Shown here piece by piece: positions 10,271 to 21,600 of a stretch of DNA of 64,000 bases. The notes under the pieces are model-generated. The model saw only the letters and a program-made list of their open reading frames with translations, had not been told where the DNA came from and searched no databases. The stretch is taken from positions 24,061,556-24,125,555 of the forward strand of contig NC_091565.1 of assembly GCF_042767895.1 (NCBI RefSeq), read 5' to 3'. The translations under genes and the position numbers were made by a program. Positions within the stretch are counted from its first letter, which is position 1, and every line of letters starts with the position of its first letter. This stretch comes from Penaeus vannamei (lineage: Eukaryota; Arthropoda; Malacostraca; Decapoda; Penaeidae).

Positions 10271-11250
10271 TACCCCCATTCCTTGATCCTAAGCTCTCCT
10301 TTGATCACGACTCTCAACACCACCTCAATGCCAATTGTCTGCAGTACTACCCCGTCCTTCTACCTCCACCTCTGCAAACCTTTTGAGTACTCCCAGCCAA
10401 TTGAATTCGATTTGTTGTGATCTCTACAGCCTCTTACTCTGACAAAGCTCTCCTCTTCCAGCAATGCTTACAAAAACAAGTAGGCAAAGTTTCCTTCCAC
10501 AGCCTTCCCGATCGTTCCCGCCTAGTCAACAGTTACATCTGAGGCTAAAACATAATCAGCTATGACTGACTTCACTGGCAAGCCCATGCATGGCCAGCCT
10601 CAAGGCGGATTCACACCGGGAGCGAAGCTCCGCTACGCACGCGATGTAAAGCTCTATGGCTTTCACTCTCCTCTATATTTCTTCAATAAGTATGTTAACG
10701 CCGGTTGTGAAGCTACACGCACTATTCTAGCCCACAATAAAAAAAAAAAGAAAAAAAAAAAAACATAGCTCCAATAACCCATTCCCACTTGAGTATTCTG
10801 GGAAACCCCTGGATTCCTACCCACCATTCCTATAACTTGACAGATCGTCACGGGTCATGACAAAGTCATCATATACTACTAGTTCTTTAAATCTTGGTTA
10901 TGATTCAGTATCAATATAATGTCTCCTAGAGGTCACCGTATGCCCCCCACCATTATTGCCAATATTATTATCCGTAGACATGATCTCCATGATTTTTATA
11001 TTGGCGGAGAAGCCCTCCATGTCTGACTATATTAACCTCCCCTTTGTCAGTGTCGGAACTGTCTAGGCTAACCTGCCAAACACTGCTACTCCACAGCTCG
11101 ATGTTCCCTATGTGCCCAACCTGGACATGATCGATCAAACTTCTCTGCACAGTCACGCAAATATGCCAATTGTAGTGCCTTCCACAAGTTGAGTCTGAAG
11201 TGGCAATTCTCAGATTCAGACTTGGCCTCACTTTACACAAGGCCAAACAG
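10271..11250 (+). pseudogene. LINE-A ORF1 remnant, interrupted
   Basis: 10271-10560 matches the ORF1 N-terminal half of other copies (TTGATC.CGACTC, CAGCAATGCTTACAAAAACAAGTAGG-like text). A poly(A)-tailed insert and unmatched sequence occupy about 10570-10870. 10880-11200 matches the part ending in the zinc knuckles (GATGTTCCCTATGTGCC, GATCGATCAAACT). There are many frameshifts. Confidence 0.55.
10575..10766 (+). mobile_element. Poly(A)-tailed insert (SINE or retrosequence candidate)
   Basis: About 165 bp foreign to the surrounding LINE ORF1 ends in an A-rich tail (10739-10764, A-runs interrupted by one G). A GC-rich body (GGGAGCGAAGCTCCGC is an imperfect hairpin near 10620-10634) precedes the tail. 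Target duplications are not clear and the class is unassigned. Confidence 0.35.
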
Positions 11251-12015
11251 AAAGCACGTCAATGAGGTTTTACTTACTCCCTACTCCAGTGCTCCCAAGA
11301 TGCTTCTATATCACCACCACTATAACTACTCTACATATTACGTTTCCGCTTCTACCTCCTTCTTCAGATGCCTATCTCATCTTCTCTCCTCATAAAAAAA
11401 AAGCATGCTTCTTAGACCTCTCTAACCAAATCTACTTCAGAAACTCTCGAAGACATTCTAAACTATTTAATCATGACCCAAGATAACATACACCTTATCC
11501 ATCTTCCAAAGTCTCTACTTCCATTTATGTTCCTCCTACATCCCTTCATTTCACTCCCTCCCTACACTTCCCATTCGCCCTTGCTTCATCTGCATAATCC
11601 CCCTTCCTCATTATCCCTTCCATTTCCTGGATACACATGGCTCTTTATCACAACAACCCCCTTCCCTGGATTCTCTCCCTCCTGACATTTCTTGAACTAT
11701 GATCTAATCTCCCTTAAACCCCATTTCTCCCATTTCTAATCCATACCTTTCCCTACGAACATCTTTGCAGAATCCCACATTTCTTCCATTAATTTAATCT
11801 GATCCCCTTGTTTACCCTCTCTACCCTTCCCCCTCTTTGCCCCTTTCAGTGCTATACTATCTTGAACGGCTATACAACTTTTGACATGTAGCACATTTAA
11901 TAATTAACTAACCCTCCTCTTTACCCGCTTCAATTCTACACGTCACCACAGTAATATATGACCTTTGATGTCTAGCACATTTATTTTGCTCTGTAACCTT
12001 TTACCATTAAGCATT
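11251..12015 (+). pseudogene. LINE-A ORF1 Pro-rich tail and 3' UTR
   Basis: C/T-rich low-complexity coding remnant (11270-11700), followed by 3' UTR with the family signature TGACCTTTGATGTCTAGCACATTTATTTT, split as TGACCTTTGATG and TCTAGCACATTTATTTT, at about 11953-11983, and a TTACCATTAAGCATT tail. No endonuclease or RT lies between, so this is another copy lacking ORF2. Confidence 0.55.
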
Positions 12016-12059
12016 ACCCATCATCCATCCTCCTGCCCTCGTCCTCTATCTACCTGTTC

Positions 12060-12850
12060 GGGTGTTGATAAAACGAAAGATACTTATTTATTTATTCCGG
12101 TGCCAAACTGATAAAACAATAAAACGAAGTAGTAAAACGAAACACAATCATAAAACGAAACGAAGGTATTAAAACAAATCATAAAATGAAGTAAAACACA
12201 GAATACAATAAAAGGAACGATAGCAAAATGAACTTAAAACATTAAAATGAACCGGTAAAACGAATTAGAACAATAAAACAAACGATAAAACAGAAGACAC
12301 TTAATACATTAAAATATGAACATAAAACACGAACACAATAAACACACGACAATAAAAAGCCCGATGATAATTTTAAAAAATGTAGTTATCACGAGGTCAC
12401 TTAGTCGGATAAATAGTCTGGCCAATTTCTCTTACTACCTTATGTTGATATATCCTCACGACCACTTAGCTATCTTAAGACAGGTGGAAGCCCATTCCGG
12501 GGTCCCACAGACCGTCTTCCTACTAGCAGACCACCGGCAAGAATTCCCCCTGACTTATGTCTGCACTTCCCTTGTTAATTGTGGGCGGGAAACAGTGTAA
12601 GAAGTTGGTTCTCTTTTCTAATTAAAATTAATAAAACAAATCTTAAAACTAGTGTGAAAATATAAATCTAAATTAAAATAGTAAAATAAATTCAAATGAT
12701 AACCCATAAAAAGTAATTAAAACAAATGTATAAAAAGAACCAATGTGAAAATCACGTAATTTAATATAAACCACGAATAAAAAGTTAAGAAAAAAATAAA
12801 ATAATCAAAATAATTAACATTTAATACGTATCAAATTGACCTCTTGCTCA

Positions 12851-12891
<41 letters not shown>

Positions 12892-12900
12892 ATCTTAAAA
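12060..12900. repeat. A-rich degenerate tandem repeat with (TA)n
   Basis: Dozens of diverged short units around AATAAAACGAA, an A-run at 12850-12867 and TATA repeats at 12868-12891. A more complex segment at 12390-12600, of unknown origin, interrupts it. No gene seen. Confidence 0.6.
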
Positions 12901-13344
12901 CGTTAAAATGAAAGTATCATCTTCGGGGGGTTTATACATGATACAATAAAACATAAAATAATAATTTATTTGGTATAAAAAATAATAAAATATTGAGCAG
13001 CGGAATAGCAAGAGTGGCGAGGGCGCGGCATCCTCCTCACTCAGCGAGATAAACGCCTTTTTGTATGGGGCCTGTGGTTGGTTTCTGGTCTTGGAGAAGG
13101 AGCCACGCAATAAAGTTCATGCCATTGGTCAAATGGGCGACATTTACAAAGCAACCCCACAAACCACCTCGGGAATTGCAGGGCATTTAACGCCACCTCG
13201 CGGGTCGCACTGGGTTAGAGTGTTGCCACCTTGAGTTCTTCGGTTTTCATTTCGTTTGCCTGAGGGAGATGTCGGAGGTGAGAAAGGATATTTCAATATG
13301 ATCGCATTACCTCCTGGAGTAATATGTCGATGTATAGTGTAGCA
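12901..13344. other. Stretch with no recognised feature
   Basis: Mixed-composition DNA between the A-rich repeat and a LINE ORF1 remnant. Minus-strand frames exist but show no family motif or splice signals I can support. Confidence 0.4.
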
Positions 13345-14010
13345 GATCACCACAGAGGCCCCAGAAAATTCTATGCTAATATTGCTAAGATTTACCTTCT
13401 GTACACATGACCTACTCATAATGGTTATATTAGTGAAGAGCCCTGTCCTGTCTGACCATATGGACCCCTCCTTATCAATGTTAGAAGTTGTGTGTGTTTT
13501 GGCCACCTTGCTAAGCATTGTCGCTCCACAGCTCTTTGTCATGAATGTGTCCAACCTGACCATGTCCGTTCAAACTGCCCTGCACGATCACACACATGTA
13601 CCAATTGTGGTGGCTCCCATAGTGGAAGGGCTGCCCTCCTTAAAAGTTCGATTTGAGATAGCAGTTCTCTGATTCCAACTTGACCACACTTTATGCGAAG
13701 CCTGGTAGATAGATTTTTCTTGTTTTACTTACTCCAGTGATTTCCTTCATTCTACCTCTTCTCCCCAAAATGTTTCTATTTCTTCCCTAGTTACTCATAC
13801 TCCTTGTCTCCACTTCTACCCCATCCCCCCGTTACATTCATTCACCATTCTAAATGCAGACACTCCAATCTCTACTTCCCCAGTGCCTACCACGCCTCTC
13901 CACTCAATTCATTGCATAAGGAAATCTACGTCCCCCCAATTCCCATCTACAGCATCCATACCTCTTCCTCTGCCCCTTAAACATCAATCTCCTCTTTTCA
14001 ACTTCAAGTG
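13345..14010 (+). pseudogene. LINE-A ORF1 remnant: zinc knuckles and Pro-rich tail
   Basis: In a broken frame the CCHC module reads CHECVQPDHVRSNC then CTNCGGSHSG (about 13530-13640), with the preceding knuckle degraded (FGHLAKHC-like near 13497-13520). The Pro/Ser-rich tail follows at 13740-14010. There is no ORF2. Confidence 0.65.
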
Positions 14011-14194
14011 AAAACTTTCGCATAACTGATTTCCCAAACAAACTCAATTTTAGAAACTACTGAGGACTATTAAAAGTACCTAATCATGATCTAAGATTAC
14101 ATGCTTATACCCTATTCATCCTCCAAACTCAAAGCTATTAATAAACTATTTTAAAATTTTGAGCTTTGGGTGGAATAAAAACAGTGAATGAAAA

Positions 14195-14345
14195 TTCCAT
14201 GCCCGTTTTTGCGTGGGGGGGGGGGGGATAGAGATAGAGACTGAGGCCCAATGTGGGGATCACCCCTGCCTTCAACCTCAGTCCTCGCCCCAACTAATTT
14301 TGCTTGGTCTTTTCTTCTCCTTTCCTTCTCTTCTTTATCCCCGTC
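14195..14345 (+). mobile_element. LINE-A 5' UTR fragment
   Basis: Contains the monomer signature GACTGAGGCCCAATGTGGGGAT and CCTCAGTCCTCG..CCAACTAATTTTGC; it abuts a G-run at 14214-14227. This is an isolated 5' UTR piece without a following ORF1. Confidence 0.5.
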
Positions 14346-15054
14346 TTCTGTCCATGTCATAAGGTTTATTGTTAACAATAAATAAATAAATCATCATTTA
14401 CGGAAGATTGTGAAAAAACATCTTTCTTTGCTTCGCTTTTTCTCGAAATTGGGACAATAATGTTTGGAATCCCATTTTTTCTGCCTTAATTATTGCCATT
14501 CGTTTTTTTTTTTTCTACATTTTTTTTTCGGTTGATAATTTCATCAGTGTAATTTTATTCTTTCCAGTACAAACGATAAGGATTCATTATATACTCAACA
14601 CATTTTTACTATTTATTTTGAGAGAAGTATAAAAAAATATCTTCGGGTTACAATACTGACAATACTTTGAAATTCATCACTTACCATAACTGTTCGTTAT
14701 TACTTAATTACACATTAACAAGGTACAGGAAAATAACTACGTCAACTTTTTTCTCAATTCAAGATTTTTAAAACGATGTTTATTAACCAGGTTTCATAAT
14801 ACAAAAGGATGTTTAGTGTACACATGGCTATTGAGATAAGAATGGTAGCTGTCAAGCAAAACCGGCTGTAATTTGTGACATGAATACATACTGCTTGAAA
14901 ATGCCACAGTCAGTAGGAGCAAACTTTCTATTTTCCCTAAATGTAATGCAGCTGGAATCAAAGCAAAAAGGTTTTAGGGCTTTATTATTATATATTAGTG
15001 ACATTACTATCAACATTCCAATTTCTAAATAAGAACAATATAGTAAATACTCAC
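14346..15054. other. AT-rich low-copy stretch; probable intron of the minus-strand exon
   Basis: No transposon motif or repeat recognised. If the exon at 15055-15206 is real, this is its downstream intron on the minus strand. The next exon was not found. Confidence 0.35.
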
Positions 15055-15206
15055 CTCTAGTGCTTTGCACAGATGATACAAACACAAAAACGAGCATCAA
15101 CACTTGGAATGTTGTGCTAGACCCTGGGTACCAGATAATGGCTGCTAAGTTTGCCAGTCGTCCACACTGACCAAGGAGAACAGCGTTGAGGACTGGTAGT
15201 TTTTTC
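15055..15206 (-). CDS. Putative internal exon of an unknown multi-pass membrane protein
   Basis: Read on the minus strand, a TTCTCAG acceptor is followed by 152 nt ending CTAGAG before a GTGAGT donor, which is an excellent splice consensus at both ends. The frame is fully open for 50 codons in one phase (1 nt before, 1 nt after). The peptide has two hydrophobic stretches, LNAVLLGQCGRLANLAAI and TTFQVLMLVFVFVSSVQS, separated by a WYPGSS turn, as in a transporter or other polytopic protein. I do not recognise the family. It lies about 400 bp from the start of the 32-bp satellite and is opposite in strand to every LINE nearby. It could be a chance open segment, but the combination of both sites with an open phase argues for a real exon. 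Confidence 0.5.
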
Positions 15207-15606
15207 CTGAGAATGGTTTATGGTTAACAATATGCCATTTTATTCAATATCGTATAATACAGGTATATCAATGCACTTTATGAGATTTCTGTCACTGATT
15301 ATCCATATACATCTGGCGACTCAATCTGGATTTCATAATTTTTTAATCTCCAACATGAACAAATCACGGGGAGACCAGGGGAGGGATCCAAGAAAGGCAA
15401 TTGTCCTCACAACACAATTTGCCACTGCAGCCCCTATGTTTGATTGCATCTATCCAAGATTTGGGTTGAAAATCTTTGTATATGTCATTTCCCAGCCAAT
15501 CAATGAGAATTATAATCTGAATTACCAGCCATCCCACGATATCAAAACATTTATACCTCAAGGTATAAATGTGCTAAACTTGGCTCTGTTGCCACATTAC
15601 GTGGAA
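15207..15606. other. Low-copy stretch before the satellite
   Basis: The plus-strand frame at 15220-15639 runs into the satellite and looks accidental. A minus-strand segment near 15330-15440 is open (TIAFLGSLPWSPRDLF), but I see no matching donor, so it is not called. Confidence 0.35.
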
Positions 15607-18600
15607 TTAGTTTGTAAACAGCATTTAGTGCTGGAATGAGAGTTTGTAAACAGCATTTAGTGCTGGAATGAGTTTGTAAACAGCATTTAGTGCTGGAATG
15701 AGAGTTTGTAAACAGCATTTAGTGCTGGAATGAGTGTTTGTAAACAGAATTTAGTGCTGGAATGAGAGTTTGTAAACAGCATTTAGTGCTGGAATGAGTG
15801 TTTGTAAACAGCATTTAGTGCTGGAATGAGTGTTTGTAAATAGCATTTAGTGCTGGAATGAGTGTTTGTAAATAGCATTTAGTGCTGGAATGAGTGTTTG
15901 TAAATAGCATTTAGTGCTGGAATTAGTAGTGTTTGTAAATAGCATTTAGTGCTGGAATGAGTGTTTGTAAACAGCATTTAGTGCTGGAATTAGTGTTTGT
16001 AAACAGCATTTAGTGCTGGAATGAGTGTTTGTAAATAGCATTTAGTGCTGGAATGAGTGTTTGTAAATAGCATTTAGTGCTGGAATAAGTGTTTGTAAAC
16101 AGCATTTAGTGCTGGAATGAGAGTTTGTAAACAGCATTTAGTGCTAGAATGAGAGTTTGTAAACAGCATTTAGTGCTGGAATGAGAGTTTGTAAATAGCA
16201 TTTAGTGCTGGAATGAGAGTTTGTAAATAGCATTTAGTGCTGGAATGAGAGTTTGTAAATAGCATTTAGTGCTGGAATGAGAGTTTGTAAACAGCATTTA
16301 ATGCTGGAATGAGAGTTTGTAAACAGCATTTAGTGCTGGAATGAGAGTTTGTAAACAGCATTTAGTGCTGGAATGAGAGTTTGTAAACAGCATTTAGTGC
16401 TGGAATGAGAGTTTGTAAACAGCATTTAGTGCTGGAATGAGAGTTTGTAAACAGCATTTAATGCTGGAATGAGAGTTTGTAAACAGCATTTAGTGCTGGA
16501 ATGAGAGTTTGTAAACAGCATTTAGTGCTAGAATGAGAGTTTGTAAACAGAATTTAGTGCTGGAATGAGAGTTTGTAAACAGCATTTAGTGCTGGAATGA
16601 GTGTTTGTAAATAGCATTTAGTGCTGGAATGAGTGTTTGTAAATAGCATTTAGTGCTGGAATGAGTGTTTGTAAACAGCATTTAGTGCTGGAATGAGAGT
16701 TTGTAAACAGCATTTAGTGCTGGAATGAGAGTTTGTAAACAGCATTTAGTGCTGGAATGAGAGTTTGTAAACAGCATTTAGTGCTGGAATGAGAGTTTGT
16801 AAACAGCATTTAGTGCTGGAATGAGAGTTTGTAAACAGCATTTAGTGCTGGAATGAGAGTTTGTAAACAGCATTTAGTGCTGGAATGAGAGTTTGTAAAC
16901 AGCATTTAGTGCTGGAATGAGAGTTTGTAAACAGCATTTAGTGCTGGAATGAGAGTTTGTAAACAGCATTTAGTGCTGGAATGAGAGTTTGTAAACAGCA
17001 TTTAGTGCTGGAATGAGAGTTTGTAAACAGCATTTAGTGCTGGAATGAGAGTTTGTAAACAGCATTTAGTGCTGGAATGAGAGTTTGTAAACAGCATTTA
17101 GTGCTGGAATGAGAGTTTGTAAACAGCATTTAGTGCTGGAATGAGAGTTTGTAAACAGCATTTAGTGCTGGAATGAGAGTTTGTAAACAGCATTTAGTGC
17201 TGGAATGAGAGTTTGTAAACAGCATTTAGTGCTGGAATGAGAGTTTGTAAACAGCATTTAGTGCTGGAATGAGAGTTTGTAAACAGCATTTAGTGCTGGA
17301 ATGAGAGTTTGTAAACAGCATTTAGTGCTGGAATGAGAGTTTGTAAACAGCATTTAGTGCTGGAATGAGAGTTTGTAAACAGCATTTAGTGCTGGAATGA
17401 GAGTTTGTAAACAGCATTTAGTGCTGGAATGAGAGTTTGTAAACAGCATTTAGTGCTGGAATGAGAGTTTGTAAACAGCATTTAGTGCTGGAATGAGAGT
17501 TTGTAAATAGCATTTAGTGCTGGAATGAGAGTTTGTAAACAGCATTTAGTGCTGGAATGAGAGTTTGTAAACAGCATTTAGTGCTGGAATGAGAGTTTGT
17601 AAACAGCATTTAGTGCTGGAATGAGAGTTTGTAAACAGCATTTAGTGCTGGAATGAGAGTTTGTAAACAGCATTTAGTGCTGGAATGAGAGTTTGTAAAC
17701 AGCATTTAGTGCTGGAATGAGAGTTTGTAAACAGCATTTAGTGCTGGAATGAGAGTTTGTAAACAGCATTTAGTGCTGGAATGAGAGTTTGTAAACAGCA
17801 TTTAGTGCTGGAATGAGAGTTTGTAAACAGCATTTAGTGCTGGAATGAGAGTTTGTAAACAGCATTTAGTGCTGGAATGAGAGTTTGTAAACAGCATTTA
17901 GTGCTGGAATGAGAGTTTGTAAACAGCATTTAGTGCTGGAATGAGAGTTTGTAAACAGCATTTAGTGCTGGAATGAGAGTTTGTAAACAGCATTTAGTGC
18001 TGGAATGAGAGTTTGTAAACAGCATTTAATGCTGGAATGAGAGTTTGTAAACAGCATTTAATGCTGGAATGAGAGTTTGTAAACAGCATTTAATGCTGGA
18101 ATGAGAGTTTGTAAACAGCATTTAGTGCTGGAATGAGAGTTTGTAAACAGCATTTAGTGCTGGAATGAGAGTTTGTAAACAGCATTTAGTGCTGGAATGA
18201 GTTTGTAAACAGCATTTAGTGCTGGAATGAGAGTTTGTAAATAGCATTCAATGCTGGAATGAGAGTTTGTAAACAGCATTTAGTGCTGGAATGAGAGTTT
18301 GTAAACAGCATTTAGTGCTGGAATGAGAGTTTGTAAACAGCATTTAGTGCTGGAATGAGAGTTTGTAAACAGCATTTAGTGCTGGAATGAGAGTTTGTAA
18401 ACAGCATTTAGTGCTGGAATGAGAGTTTGTAAACAGCATTTAGTGCTGGAATGAGAGTTTGTAAACAGCATTTAGTGCTGGAATGAGAGTTTGTAAACAG
18501 CATTTAGTGCTGGAATGAGAGTTTGTAAACAGCATTTAGTGCTGGAATGAGAGTTTGTAAACAGCATTTAGTGCTGGAATGAGAGTTTGTAAACAGCATT

Positions 18601-21600
18601 TAGTGCTGGAATGAGAGTTTGTAAACAGCATTTAGTGCTGGAATGAGAGTTTGTAAACAGCATTTAGTGCTGGAATGAGAGTTTGTAAACAGCATTTAAT
18701 GCTGGAATGAGAGTTTGTAAACAGCATTTAGTGCTGGAATGAGAGTTTGTAAACAGCATTTAGTGCTGGAATGAGAGTTTGTAAACAGCATTCAATGCTG
18801 GAATGAGAGTTTGTAAACAGCATTTAGTGCTGGAATGAGAGTTTGTAAACAGCATTTAGTGCTGGAATGAGAGTTTGTAAACAGCATTTAATGCTGGAAT
18901 GAGAGTTTGTAAACAGCATTTAGTGCTGGAATGAGAGTTTGTAAACAGCATTTAATGCTGGAATGAGAGTTTGTAAACAGCATTTAATGCTGGAATGAGA
19001 GTTTGTAAACAGCATTTAGTGCTGGAATGAGAGTTTGTAAACAGCATTTAATGCTGGAATGAGAGTTTGTAAACAGCATTTAGTGCTGGAATGAGAGTTT
19101 GTAAACAGCATTTAGTGCTGGAATGAGAGTTTGTAAATAGCATTTAGTGCTGGAATGAGAGTTTGTAAACAGCATTTAGTGCTAGAATGAGATTTTGTAA
19201 ATAGCATTTAGTGCTGGAATGAGAGTTTGTAAATAGCATTAAGTGCTGGAATGAGAGTTTGTAAACAGCATTTAGTGCTGGAATGAGAGTTTGTAAACAG
19301 CATTTAGTGCTGGAATGAGAGTTTGTAAACAGCATTTAGTGCTGGAATGAGAGTTTGTAAACAGCATTTAGTGCTGGAATGAGTTTGTAAACAGCATTTA
19401 GTGCTGGAATGAGAGTTTGTAAATAGCATTCAATGCTGGAATGAGAGTTTGTAAACAGCATTCAATGCTGGAATGAGAGTTTGTAAACAGCATTTAGTGC
19501 TGGAATGAGAGTTTGTAAACAGCATTTAGTGCTGGAATGAGAGTTTGTAAACAGCATTTAGTGCTGGAATGAGAGTTTGTAAACAGCATTTAGTGCTGGA
19601 ATGAGAGTTTGTAAACAGCATTTAGTGCTGGAATGAGAGTTTGTAAACAGCATTTAGTGCTGGAATGAGAGTTTGTAAATAGCATTCAATGCTGGAATGA
19701 GAGTTTGTAAACAGCATTTAGTGCTGGAATGAGAGTTTGTAAACAGCATTTAGTGCTGGAATGAGAGTTTGTAAACAGCATTTAGTGCTGGAATGAGAGT
19801 TTGTAAACAGCATTTAGTGCTGGAATGAGAGTTTGTAAACAGCATTTAATGCTGGAATGAGAGTTTGTAAACAGCATTTAGTGCTGGAATGAGTTTGTAA
19901 ACAGCATTTAGTGCTGGAATGAGAGTTTGTAAACAGCATTTAGTGCTGGAATGAGAGTTTGTAAACAGCATTTAGTGCTGGAATGAGAGTTTGTAAACAG
20001 CATTTAGTGCTGGAATGAGAGTTTGTAAACAGCATTTAGTGCTGGAATGAGAGTTTGTAAACAGCATTTAGTGCTGGAATGAGAGTTTGTAAACAGCATT
20101 TAGTGCTGGAATGAGAGTTTGTAAACAGCATTTAGTGCTGGAATGAGAGTTTGTAAACAGCATTTAGTGCTGGAATGAGAGTTTGTAAACAGCATTTAGT
20201 GCTGGAATGAGAGTTTGTAAACAGCATTTAGTGCTGGAATGAGAGTTTGTAAACAGCATTTAGTGCTGGAATGAGTTTGTAAACAGCATTTAGTGCTGGA
20301 ATGAGAGTTTGTAAACAGCATTTAATGCTGGAATGAGAGTTTGTAAACAGCATTTAGTGCTGGAATGAGAGTTTGTAAACAGCATTTAGTGCTGGAATGA
20401 GAGTTTGTAAACAGCATTTAGTGCTGGAATGAGAGTTTGTAAACAGCATTTAGTGCTGGAATGAGAGTTTGTAAACAGCATTTAGTGCTGGAATGAGAGT
20501 TTGTAAACAGCATTTAGTGCTGGAATGAGAGTTTGTAAACAGCATTTAGTGCTGGAATGAGAGTTTGTAAACAGCATTTAGTGCTGGAATGAGAGTTTGT
20601 AAACAGCATTCAATGCTGGAATGAGAGTTTGTAAACAGCATTTAGTGCTGGAATGAGAGTTTGTAAACAGCATTTAGTGCTGGAATGAGAGTTTGTAAAC
20701 AGCATTTAGTGCTGGAATGAGAGTTTGTAAACAGCATTTAGTGCTGGAATGAGAGTTTGTAAACAGCATTTAGTGCTGGAATGAGAGTTTGTAAACAGCA
20801 TTTAGTGCTGGAATGAGAGTTTGTAAACAGCATTTAGTGCTGGAATGAGAGTTTGTAAACAGCATTTAGTGCTGGAATGAGAGTTTGTAAACAGCATTTA
20901 GTGCTGGAATGAGAGTTTGTAAATAGCATTTAATGCTGGAATGAGAGTTTGTAAACAGCATTTAGTGCTGGAATGAGAGTTTGTAAACAGCATTTAGTGC
21001 TGGAATGAGAGTTTGTAAACAGCATTTAGTGCTGGAATGAGAGTTTGTAAACAGCATTTAGTGCTGGAATGAGAGTTTGTAAACAGCATTTAGTGCTGGA
21101 ATGAGAGTTTGTAAACAGCATTTAGTGCTGGAATGAGAGTTTGTAAACAGCATTTAGTGCTGGAATGAGAGTTTGTAAACAGCATTTAGTGCTGGAATGA
21201 GAGTTTGTAAACAGCATTTAGTGCTGGAATGAGAGTTTGTAAACAGCATTTAGTGCTGGAATGAGAGTTTGTAAACAGCATTTAGTGCTGGAATGAGAGT
21301 TTGTAAACAGCATTTAATGCTGGAATGAGAGTTTGTAAACAGCATTTAGTGCTGGAATGAGAGTTTGTAAATAGCATTTAGTGCTGGAATGAGTTTGTAA
21401 ACAGCATTTAGTGCTGGAATGAGAGTTTGTAAACAGCATTTAGTGCTGGAATGAGAGTTTGTAAACAGCTTTTAATGCTGGAATGAGTTTGTAAACAGTA
21501 TTTAGTGCTGGAATGAGTTTGTAAACAGCATTTAGTGCTGGAATGAGAGTTTGTAAATAGCATTTAGTGCTGGAATGAGAGTTTGTAAACAGCATTTAGT

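Noticed and set aside
12316..12600. 94-codon plus-strand frame inside the A-rich repeat
   Set aside because: The first half is AATAAAACGAA-type repeat; the second half matches no family I recognise.
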